From an uncultured Collinsella sp. (GTDB taxonomy: Bacteria > Actinomycetota > Coriobacteriia > Coriobacteriales > Coriobacteriaceae), in assembly GCA_958427895.1 (NCBI GenBank), contig CAUADW010000010.1, positions 1 through 39,058 of the forward strand: a DNA stretch of 39,058 nucleotides, written 5' to 3'. Positions 31,514 to 39,058 of this stretch are shown here, in pieces (the stretch's first letter is position 1; each line of letters starts with the position of its first letter). The notes under the pieces were generated by a model that was not told the origin of the DNA, made no database searches, and saw only the letters and a program-made list of their open reading frames with translations. A program made the position numbers and the translations under genes.

Positions 31514-32677
31514 CTATTTGATCACGCGCACGCGATACATCGACGGAATCTGCTTGAGCGCCTCGATGGTGCTGCCGTCCAGGTGCTCGTCGGTGTCGAA
31601 CATGGTGTAGGCATTCTCGCCAGCGGACTCGTTGGTCATGCGCTGCACGTTGGCGTTGTCCTTGGCCAGGATGGCCGTGATCTGGCCGATCATGTTGGGC
31701 ACGTTGGCGTGCAGGCAGGCGATGCGGCTCGCGGCGCGCGCCTTGCCCATGCTGCAGGCGGGGTAGTTGACGCTGTGCGCGATGTTGCCGTTCTCCAGGT
31801 AATCCTTGAGCTCGCTGATGGCCATATCAGCGCAGTTGGCCTCGGCCTCGCCAGTGCCGGCGCCCGAGTGCGTGGTAATAAACGTGTTGGGCATCTTGAC
31901 GGTCTTGGGCGTGGCAAAGTCGCAGCTAAACCAGCTCAGTTTGCCCTCGCGCAGGGCGGTGTCGACGGCGTCCTCGTCAATGATGGTTTCGCGCGCGTAG
32001 TTGATGAGTACGGCGTCGGGTGCCAGCAGGTTAATCTGCTCGGTGCTGATCATGCCGATGGTGTCTGCCTTGCTGGGCACGTGCACGGTGAGGTAGTCGC
32101 AGCCGCGGCAGAGATCCTCGAGCGTGCCCACGCGCTGCACCTCGCGGCTCAGCACCCATGCGTGCTCGACGGAAATGAACGGATCGTAGCCGTAGACGTC
32201 CATGCCCAGGTCGACGCAGGCGTTGGCGACCTTGGAGCCTACGTTGCCCAGACCGATGACGCCGATGCGCTTGCCCTTGAGCTCGCGGCCCACAAAGGCC
32301 TTTTTGGCTTTCTCGGCATCGACCTGGATCTCGGGGTCGTCGGCGTTGTCGCGCACCCAGTTCATCGACTGCACTACGCCGCGGCTCGAAAGCACCAGCA
32401 TGCCCAGGACGAGCTCCTTGACGGCGTTGCTGTTGGCGCCGGGGGAGTTAAAGACGACGACGCCTTTCTTGGCGTACTCCTCGATGGGGATGTTGTTGAC
32501 GCCGGCGCCGCAGCGGGCGATGGCGCGGATGCCCTCGGGCAGTTCGTAGCCGTGCAGATCGGTCGAGCGCATCAGGATCGCGTCGGCCTCCTCGGCGGTG
32601 CTTACAAACTCGTAGCCCTCGCCAAACTCGACTTTGCCGTCTTTAGTGATGTCGTCGATGGTCTTAATCTTACGCAT
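31514..32677 (-). CDS. serA: D-3-phosphoglycerate dehydrogenase
   Basis: Oxidises 3-phosphoglycerate to 3-phosphohydroxypyruvate with NAD, first step of serine synthesis. 387 residues. Visible: IARCGAGVNNI, NSPGANSNAVKELVLG, NAD motif IGVIGLGNVGSKVA, VHVPSK, INYARE (substrate Arg in place of ARG), and THSGAGTGEAE (catalytic His). A C-terminal ACT-like domain of about 70 residues (ANVPNMIGQITAILA) may sense serine. The intermediate domain of long SerA forms is absent. AAGGAG precedes ATG. It follows serC by 72 nt on the same strand. Confidence 0.94.
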   Translation of the reverse strand: MRKIKTIDDITKDGKVEFGEGYEFVSTAEEADAILMRSTDLHGYELPEGIRAIARCGAGVNNIPIEEYAKKGVVVFNSPGANSNAVKELVLGMLVLSSRGVVQSMNWVRDNADDPEIQVDAEKAKKAFVGRELKGKRIGVIGLGNVGSKVANACVDLGMDVYGYDPFISVEHAWVLSREVQRVGTLEDLCRGCDYLTVHVPSKADTIGMISTEQINLLAPDAVLINYARETIIDEDAVDTALREGKLSWFSCDFATPKTVKMPNTFITTHSGAGTGEAEANCADMAISELKDYLENGNIAHSVNYPACSMGKARAASRIACLHANVPNMIGQITAILAKDNANVQRMTNESAGENAYTMFDTDEHLDGSTIEALKQIPSMYRVRVIK

Positions 32678-32749
32678 GGAAAAACTCCTTAGCAGGTTTT
32701 GATCTAAGCAGGGTGATCTGAGGTGGCTGGTCGGCCCGCGTGTTGCGGG

Positions 32750-33874
<1,125 letters not shown>

Positions 33875-34010
33875 CTTCTAGTTCTCCCTCGTAGTCGTTT
33901 GAACGTTCGGGATACTTTAGCACAGTGGAGCGCCAGGCGCGACCGCATCACGGTAAAACTCGACTGCGCCGCTATGATTTACAGGATGGTTACATGGGGG
34001 AGGGGTGACC
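33875..34010. other. Gap upstream of serC
   Basis: Should hold the serC promoter (minus-strand TAAAGT near 33914-33919 is a weak -10). On the plus strand TATGAT (33973-33978) resembles a -10 but no gene follows it. Confidence 0.3.
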
Positions 34011-34088
34011 TTACTCCTCAGGCAAATCCAAATCTGCGAGCGAAGACATGAGGTTCTCTAGGCGCTTGATCTCTTCGCCGCAAATTAG
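34011..34088 (-). CDS. Possible microprotein or gene remnant after the antiporter
   Basis: A 25-codon minus-strand frame encodes a short amphipathic helix with EEIKRLENLMSSL and ends DLPEE before TAA. A consensus AGGAGGT (34091-34097) sits 6 nt before an ATT codon at 34085, which would be the start; ATT is a rare start (known for infC). The TTG overlapping it leads into a different, less protein-like frame. It follows the antiporter stop by about 15 nt on the same strand. It may be a true small protein, or the end of a decayed gene. Confidence 0.3.
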   Translation of the reverse strand, partial: LICGEEIKRLENLMSSLADLDLPEE

Positions 34089-34102
34089 CTACCTCCTGCC
34101 CG

Positions 34103-35704
34103 CTACGACGCTAGCGTGGCGATGACGGCTTCGTCGCCGGCGTATATTAGGGTGTTGCCATCGGGAATGATCGTTTGGCCGTCGCGCTTGAGCATCACCA
34201 CAATAAACGGATGCTTGCCTTGCGGCACGTCGCGCAGGCGCTGGCCGGCCAGGCGACCGTGGGGCGTCACGGTGACCTCGCGCAGCGTAACCTCGGCACG
34301 CTCTTCAAACGTCGGGGCAGCCATCACCAATAGGTCGCCTTCCTCAATCACGGTATCGCCATTGGGCAGCACCGGGTGCGCGCCATCGCGCAGCACCAGG
34401 ACGACGAGCATGTCCGTGGCGCTGCCAATATCGGCGAGCGAGCGTCCGGAAAACGGATGGCCCGCGCCCACCTTGAACTTGACAAACGACATGCCGTCCT
34501 CGTCGCGGTAATCGTTAAACGTACGGCGCACGTCGCCTTCCGCGTCGATCATATTGAGCTTTTTCGCCACCGCCGGTAGCAGCGAGCCCTGCACCACAAT
34601 GCTCGACACGGCAATCACAAATACCAGGTCAAACAGGTCGTGACCGCCAGGAACACCGGCCACCACGGTAAAGAGGCTAAACACGACCGAAGCCGCGCCG
34701 CGCAGACCCGCCCAGCTTACGAGCGCAACCTGGCGAGGGTTCGTCTTAAAGGGCGCTAGGAGCACGCCGACGGCGATGGGGCGGCTCACAAAGAGCATAA
34801 ACGCCATGAGCGCCAGGCCCGGCAGCAGCATCTGCGGCAGGCGTGCGGGCGTTACGAGCAGGCCGAGCAAGAAGAAGATCGTCATCTCGGCCATCTCGGT
34901 GAGGGTATCGAAGAAGTGCGCCATCTCGACCTTGCCGGTGATGTCGCTCGCACCCAGCACAATGCCGGCCAGGTACACGGCCAAAAATCCGTTGCCGCCC
35001 AGGTAGCTCGGCAGCGCGTAGGCGACGATGGCCACGGCGAACAAAAAGATGGTCTGCGCGCCCTCGGCCGTTGCGTGCGCGCGTTCAATCAGGCGGCCCG
35101 CCGCCCAGCCGATGGCGAGGCCCAGGCCCACGCCCAAGATAATCTGCTTGGCCAGCAGTGCGGGAATGTTGATGTCGCCGCCGGCCGCGAGTGTGGCGAG
35201 CACGGCGGTGAGCATATAGGCGACAGGATCGTTGGAGCCCGATTCGACCTCGAGCAGCGAGTCGGTGCCGCCCCTCAGCGACAGGCTGTGCTCGCGCAGA
35301 ACGCTAAAGACGCTGGCCGCGTCGGTGGACGCCACGACCGATCCCAACAGCAGGCCACCGATCCAGTCGAAGCCCAGCACAAAGTGGGCGAACACACCGG
35401 TGATGCCTGCGGTGATGACGACGCCGAGCGTGCTCAGCAGCACCGCCGGTGCGGCGACGGGCTTGGCACGGTCGATATTGGTGTTAAAGCCGCCGTAGAA
35501 CATGATGAACAGCAGCGCCGTGCTGCAGACGGTTTCGGTAAGCGCATAGTCGCTAAAGTCGATATGCGCCGGGCCATTGACGCCCAGCAGCATGCCGAGC
35601 GCGATAAAGATGAGCAGGGTGGGGAAGGGGAGTTTTTTGCCGACGGGTTTGATGGTCAGGCACAGAATAATAACGAGGCCGATAAAGAGAAGGATCTGGT
35701 TCAT
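34103..35704 (-). CDS. Cation/proton antiporter, CPA1 NhaP2/CvrA type, with RCK_C domain
   Basis: 533 residues. About 12 membrane segments fill residues 1-385; transport-site motif ESGSNDPVAY (ND pair) and SVVASTDAAS are typical of the CPA1 K+/H+ group. The cytoplasmic tail from about 395 has TrkA-C (RCK_C) features: VGAGHPFSGRSLADI, NGDTVIEEGDLLVM, and a second RCK_C-like repeat ending NTLIYAGDEAVIA. Likely exchanges K+ (or Na+) for H+, gated by a nucleotide or ion binding the tail. Ribosome binding site is AGGAGC, a little far from the ATG. Confidence 0.9.
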   Translation of the reverse strand: MNQILLFIGLVIILCLTIKPVGKKLPFPTLLIFIALGMLLGVNGPAHIDFSDYALTETVCSTALLFIMFYGGFNTNIDRAKPVAAPAVLLSTLGVVITAGITGVFAHFVLGFDWIGGLLLGSVVASTDAASVFSVLREHSLSLRGGTDSLLEVESGSNDPVAYMLTAVLATLAAGGDINIPALLAKQIILGVGLGLAIGWAAGRLIERAHATAEGAQTIFLFAVAIVAYALPSYLGGNGFLAVYLAGIVLGASDITGKVEMAHFFDTLTEMAEMTIFFLLGLLVTPARLPQMLLPGLALMAFMLFVSRPIAVGVLLAPFKTNPRQVALVSWAGLRGAASVVFSLFTVVAGVPGGHDLFDLVFVIAVSSIVVQGSLLPAVAKKLNMIDAEGDVRRTFNDYRDEDGMSFVKFKVGAGHPFSGRSLADIGSATDMLVVLVLRDGAHPVLPNGDTVIEEGDLLVMAAPTFEERAEVTLREVTVTPHGRLAGQRLRDVPQGKHPFIVVMLKRDGQTIIPDGNTLIYAGDEAVIATLAS

Positions 35705-35853
35705 GGATGGTGTCCGCTCCTGGGTGGTTGGCGTGGCACGGTCAGTTGTCTGCGGTTATTTGTACCCAAAGTTGGTGGGTTTATGGGGTTGGATTGCGGG
35801 CGAGCGCGATATCGTCATAGACGGCTGCCGTCTTTGCCTCTGCTCGGAAACCC

Positions 35854-35882
35854 TTTCCAGCTTTATTGCAACGGAGTACAAT
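35854..35882 (+). promoter_or_regulatory. Candidate promoter of the metallophosphatase gene
   Basis: TTTCCA (35854-35859), 17-nt spacer, TACAAT (35877-35882). A leader of about 70 nt follows, with a hairpin TTGCGGC/GCCGCAA at 35915-35939 just before AAGGAG. Confidence 0.5.
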
Positions 35883-35957
35883 GGGTAACGTTTAAGTTCA
35901 ACTTGAAGTTTTAGTTGCGGCGCCGGGCTTCGGCCGCAATGCAAGGAGAGGCGTACC

Positions 35958-36797
35958 ATGGCGATCTATGTGACATCTGATGCTCACGGGCACGTGCGTG
36001 CGCTTGACGAGGCCCTGTCTAAGATCTCGTTGACGTCCGACGACACGCTGTACGTGTTGGGCGACATGATCGATCGCGGGCCCGATGCGGTCGGCGTTAT
36101 TAAGCTCGTGCGCTCGCTGCCCAACGCCCGCGTGCTCAAGGGCAATCACGAGCAGATCATGCTCGATGCCATCATTGGCCAGGATCCGCTCGATGCCGAG
36201 ACCTGGGATATCAACGGTGGCTGGACGACGCGTGAGCAGCTCAACGACATGGAATTTGAGGCATACGAGGAGCTCGTGCGATGGATGGCCGCGCTGCCGC
36301 TCTACGCGGTGGTCGAGACCGAGGAGCGCCCGTATCTGCTGGTACATGCCGGTATTGAGACCGAGGCGGCGCAGGCGTTTTTGCTTGAGCATGGCGTCGA
36401 TTGTGCCGATGGCGTTGGAGCGGTGGGTGCCGATCGCGAGCTGCTGCAGCAGATGCTCGCGGTGCAGTCGTCCGATGACCTGCTGTGGATTCGTCACGGC
36501 TATTGGGATGTGCCGACCGGGCTGCTTTCTACCGAGGGTAAGGGCCCGGTCGTTGTGAGCGGTCACACGCCAACAGTGTCGCTCGGGCGCTATTGCGAGG
36601 TCGGTGGTCTTGCGGGGCTCGATGAGGAGTCGGGCCGCGGGCAGATCGTGCGCCTGGGCGGCGAGGACACTGCCGGCATGCCCGATCGCATCGACATCGA
36701 CTGCGCCGCCGCCACCGGCTCCGAGTTCGGCCGCGTGGGCATCCTGCGGCTCGATGATGGGGCGGAGTTCTACGCGAACATCAACCCGGGCGAATAA
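35958..36797 (+). CDS. PrpE/ApaH-like metallophosphoesterase (Ser/Thr phosphatase fold)
   Basis: 279 residues. All signature blocks of the PPP-type fold appear: SDAHGH (D-x-H), LGDMIDRGPD (GDxxDRG), LKGNHEQIM (GNHE), LLVHAG (His) and VVVSGHTPT (GHxP His). This fold uses a dinuclear metal centre to remove phosphate from proteins or to cleave Ap4A-type nucleotides. Related small bacterial proteins are often annotated Ser/Thr protein phosphatase; the target is unknown. AAGGAG precedes ATG 35958. Convergent with the flippase gene. Confidence 0.9.
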   Translation: MAIYVTSDAHGHVRALDEALSKISLTSDDTLYVLGDMIDRGPDAVGVIKLVRSLPNARVLKGNHEQIMLDAIIGQDPLDAETWDINGGWTTREQLNDMEFEAYEELVRWMAALPLYAVVETEERPYLLVHAGIETEAAQAFLLEHGVDCADGVGAVGADRELLQQMLAVQSSDDLLWIRHGYWDVPTGLLSTEGKGPVVVSGHTPTVSLGRYCEVGGLAGLDEESGRGQIVRLGGEDTAGMPDRIDIDCAAATGSEFGRVGILRLDDGAEFYANINPGE

Positions 36798-36822
36798 TCG
36801 TTGCAAGTGGTAGCTAATTTGG

Positions 36823-37034
36823 GACGGGGCTTTTTTGACTACTTTTGCCCTTCTGCCCGCTAATTGATTTCTCTGGGACGGGGATTAAATAATCATTTGG
36901 CTGCCCGCTGGCTAAGTGAGTAGACTTTTTTGGAAATGCCGAGCACCCAACATATTTGCCTCAATAAAACCGCAGGTCAAAGACTTGTGCTCTGTCGGTG
37001 TGGTCCGGGATTCGGTATAAGTCTACTCACTTAG
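36823..37034. repeat. GGGACGGGG fragments and a 123-bp inverted-repeat element
   Basis: Two GGGACGGGG units (36823 and 36876) recall the stem at 6542. Then CTAAGTGAGTAGACTT (36912-36927) and its exact inverted copy (37019-37034) enclose 91 nt without a gene, containing GAGCAC...GTGCTC inner pairing. The element fills most of the gap between the phosphatase and flippase genes. Confidence 0.65.
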
Positions 37035-37103
37035 TTTTGCGTGTCCGCAACGAGACCCCAGACGGGGTGATTCCATCGCAAATTCCGGTGACCGGGCAGC
37101 TAA

Positions 37104-38684
37104 TTAGGCGCCGTATGGGTTGCGGTCGCGTTCGATACGTTGGCGGATGTGGGCGTACTCGATAATCAGTAGCACCAGGAGTAGGGCCATGATGGCTAGG
37201 TAGCTCACCACAGCGCCCATCAGACCCAGCAGCTTAACCAGGATCACCGGCAGCACCACGCTTACGGCGAAGCAGATCAGGTAGATCTTGGTGACGTCTC
37301 CAGCGTGGCGCAGCACCGTGATGATGGCGTAGATAAAGTCGATGGCCGCGGTGACGCCGCCGGCGACGACCATTAGCAACGCCAGCGTACGGTAGCGCTC
37401 AAAGCTGAGGCCGTACATAAAGCTCATGAGGGGAATACCGGGACCTGCCATAAATGCGGCGCACACGCCGGTGATGACTACGATCAGCGCCATAACGGCA
37501 ACAATAATCAGGTCAAAGCGACGACGCTTGCGAGGATTAGCCCAAATGCTCGACAAGCGCAGGAGCTGCGGTTTATAGATAAATCCAATGCTCAGCAAAA
37601 TAGCTTGCGCCGGAAAGAACAGGGCATTAAAGTACAGCTGATATTTGTATGCCAGCGTGCCTTCCATCACAAACTTGGGCATGCTCTCAATTAGGTTGAA
37701 CAGGAACAGTGCACCAAAGAGCGGGGCGCACTGGACAAACAGGTGGCCGACCTCGCGCAGGCTCACGCGGCGCGATTTTTCGGTCTCGAGCAGGGCAAGC
37801 GGCGCGGTGACCAGCACGAGCGAGGCGATGGCGGTGACACCCATGACCATGGCCGCGATGGGCATACTGCGCGTGAGGAACAGCGCCACGCTAAAGACCG
37901 CGATGACGCCGACGGAGCGTAGCGTTTGGCTCATGCCGGCCAGGTAGAGCTTGTCGGCCTGCTGCAGGCGGCCTTCGTACACGTCGGCGACGCCGTCGAT
38001 CACCTTGTAGAGGTAGACGCCCAGGCCGATTGTCGCCATATGCGCGTCATAGCCGCGGGCGCTGCTGTAGAGCAGGCCGCAGCCTAGGGCTAGGGCTCCG
38101 CAGATCCAACGATTGAGCTGGTAGGAGGCGAAGGACGTCTTTTCGTCGATGTCTGAGACCTGGAAATTGCGCACGCCGTAGTTGCATGCGATCATGATGA
38201 GCGTGCCGGTGACGAAGGCGATGGAGAACTTACCGGCCTCCTCGGCACCCGCGAGCTGTGTCGACACGATGGTGAGCAGAGGAAACACCATGCCCCACAC
38301 GGCGGTGCCCAGGGTATTCCAGAGATAGTCGCGGCGGGTGGCGTGCTCCTCGTATTCCGCTTCCTGCATGGAGAAGCCGCCGCCGTAGACGGCGCCGAGC
38401 AGACGGTTCCACCAAGCGTTGACCATGCGGTGGATGGGGCCGGGTTGGCGATTGCGCTCGCGGCGACGGCGTGTGGCCTGGCTACTGTCGGGACCGCCGG
38501 CGTTACGCTGGCTTAGCTCTTGGATGCGCGTGAGCTCTTCGGCCGTGTGGGAGGCGGGGAACAGGCCGTTCTCGATGCGGCCGCCCTGAGCCTTCGCGGT
38601 GTCGCCTTTCGATGCAGCGGGGTTGGAGACGCCGTTGCGGCGGGCGATGGCGCGGCGAATGCTATCGAGGGGCGTGATGCTCAA
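37104..38684 (-). CDS. MOP-superfamily polysaccharide flippase-like membrane protein (Wzx/MVF type), TTG start
   Basis: 526 residues. About 110 residues of polar N-terminus (arginine-rich RRRRERNRQ) come before the first of some 12-14 membrane segments. Membrane part has the two-bundle layout of oligosaccharide flippases (e.g. LFNLIESMPKFVMEG, FFPAQAILLSIGFIYKPQL). It may move lipid-linked sugar units across the membrane, but no glycan gene is adjacent. Start: GAAAGGA at 38692-38698 is 7 nt from a TTG at 38684; the frame continues upstream without another good site, through a REP region. The polar N-terminus is longer than usual for Wzx. Confidence 0.8.
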   Translation of the reverse strand: MSITPLDSIRRAIARRNGVSNPAASKGDTAKAQGGRIENGLFPASHTAEELTRIQELSQRNAGGPDSSQATRRRRERNRQPGPIHRMVNAWWNRLLGAVYGGGFSMQEAEYEEHATRRDYLWNTLGTAVWGMVFPLLTIVSTQLAGAEEAGKFSIAFVTGTLIMIACNYGVRNFQVSDIDEKTSFASYQLNRWICGALALGCGLLYSSARGYDAHMATIGLGVYLYKVIDGVADVYEGRLQQADKLYLAGMSQTLRSVGVIAVFSVALFLTRSMPIAAMVMGVTAIASLVLVTAPLALLETEKSRRVSLREVGHLFVQCAPLFGALFLFNLIESMPKFVMEGTLAYKYQLYFNALFFPAQAILLSIGFIYKPQLLRLSSIWANPRKRRRFDLIIVAVMALIVVITGVCAAFMAGPGIPLMSFMYGLSFERYRTLALLMVVAGGVTAAIDFIYAIITVLRHAGDVTKIYLICFAVSVVLPVILVKLLGLMGAVVSYLAIMALLLVLLIIEYAHIRQRIERDRNPYGA

Positions 38685-38783
38685 AGCGGGGTCCTTTCTA
38701 TTGCTGCGCTCTAGTATAGACACCGCGGTGTTCGCTCGTGTTTTTGAACAGCTTGTTCGATAATTTCGGCGGCGCCATTCGGT

Positions 38784-38893
38784 AGTCGGCACTTTGGGAA
38801 CGTCTCTAAGTGCCGGCATCCGGGGACACTCCTTGAATGTTGCCTGTTCAAGAGTGTCCCCAATGACTAGTCGTTTAAGAATGTCCCCAATGA
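38784..38893. repeat. GGGGACG/GACTAGTC REP-like cluster, copy 3
   Basis: A hairpin with arms TCGGCACTT and AAGTGCCGG (38785-38817), a second with GGGGACACTCCTTGAA against TTCAAGAGTGTCCCC (38822-38861), then the GACTAGTCGTTTAAGAA unit (38864-38880). Same motifs as 869-990 and 4166-4324, in a different order. Confidence 0.7.
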
Positions 38894-38945
38894 CCGGGCC
38901 GCTTGCCTGCGATTTTTGACCGTTGGGCGGGCTTGCCGCCCTTGC

Positions 38946-38961
38946 CGCAAAAACGTTTTTG
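38946..38961. promoter_or_regulatory. Palindrome in the leader of the last gene
   Basis: GCAAAAACGTTTTTGC is a 16-nt perfect palindrome. TTGCCG just upstream (38942-38947) with 16 nt to TATCGG is a weak promoter; the palindrome would lie in its spacer. Confidence 0.4.
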
Positions 38962-39036
38962 CATATCGGGTACAACGGGCTTTACGTGAGTAAAGTGCGC
39001 GCTGCGTCCGCGTGTCGCGTTTTTAAAGGAGGCCCC

Positions 39037-39058
39037 ATGCCTGGTGTTACCCCTGCAG
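39037..39058 (+). CDS. First codons of an unidentified gene (runs off the window)
   Basis: ATG at 39037 preceded by AAAGGAGG (39025-39032) with ideal spacing. Only seven residues (MPGVTPA) are visible; no identity can be given. Confidence 0.7.

Overview
This window most likely comes from a Collinsella or a close relative in the Coriobacteriia. It is a high-GC genome with dense genes, strong GAAAGGA/AAGGAGG ribosome binding sites, a short-chain dehydrogenase that closely resembles the 12-alpha-hydroxysteroid dehydrogenases of gut bacteria, and intergenic gaps full of short hairpin repeats. The assignment is inferred from gene content and style; no rRNA or other phylogenetic marker gene was used.

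Layout. 1-5.6 kb: the end of queA and the whole of tgt (two steps of queuosine tRNA modification), separated by a minus-strand tail-anchored coiled-coil protein and the bile-acid-type dehydrogenase. Near-copies of one ~200 bp structured element follow queA and the dehydrogenase. 5.7-9.9 kb: a LOG-family nucleotide-hydrolase-like protein, a DegV fatty-acid-binding protein, a HAD phosphatase and a PepV-like M20 dipeptidase. 10.1-13.9 kb: the phosphate ABC transporter pstSCAB, closed by a strong terminator, with no phoU. 14-17.3 kb: a Uup-like ABC-F ATPase coupled to a Cof-type phosphatase, then a DtxR/MntR metalloregulator.

17.3-20.5 kb: a tRNA-like remnant and a very long hairpin, then a zinc/cadmium efflux module on the minus strand: SmtB/CzrA-type repressor, free HMA metallochaperone and P1B ATPase. 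Three copies of one operator are visible, one of them between the -35 and -10 boxes. 20.5-22.2 kb: an AT-richer island holding one nuclease-fold protein, flanked by inverted copies of a ~30 bp motif. 22.3-28 kb: a DEDDh exonuclease, a histidine-rich ArsP_2-type metal exporter, YaiI and HdeD-like proteins, a nitroreductase, and two tandem histidine phosphatases. 28-34 kb: a shortened DUF1015-like protein, an M20 deacylase, a second protein of the same nuclease-fold family, and the serine pathway pair serC-serA. 34-39 kb: a K+(Na+)/H+ antiporter with a TrkA-C-like tail, a PrpE-like metallophosphatase, a MOP-family flippase with a TTG start, and the first codons of a further gene.

Most genes are housekeeping or nutrient/metal handling. 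The unusual material lies between genes. Most of the wide gaps between convergent genes carry large, near-perfect inverted repeats of several distinct families. The two nuclease-fold proteins are the best candidates for an uncharacterised defence-like or mobile gene family.
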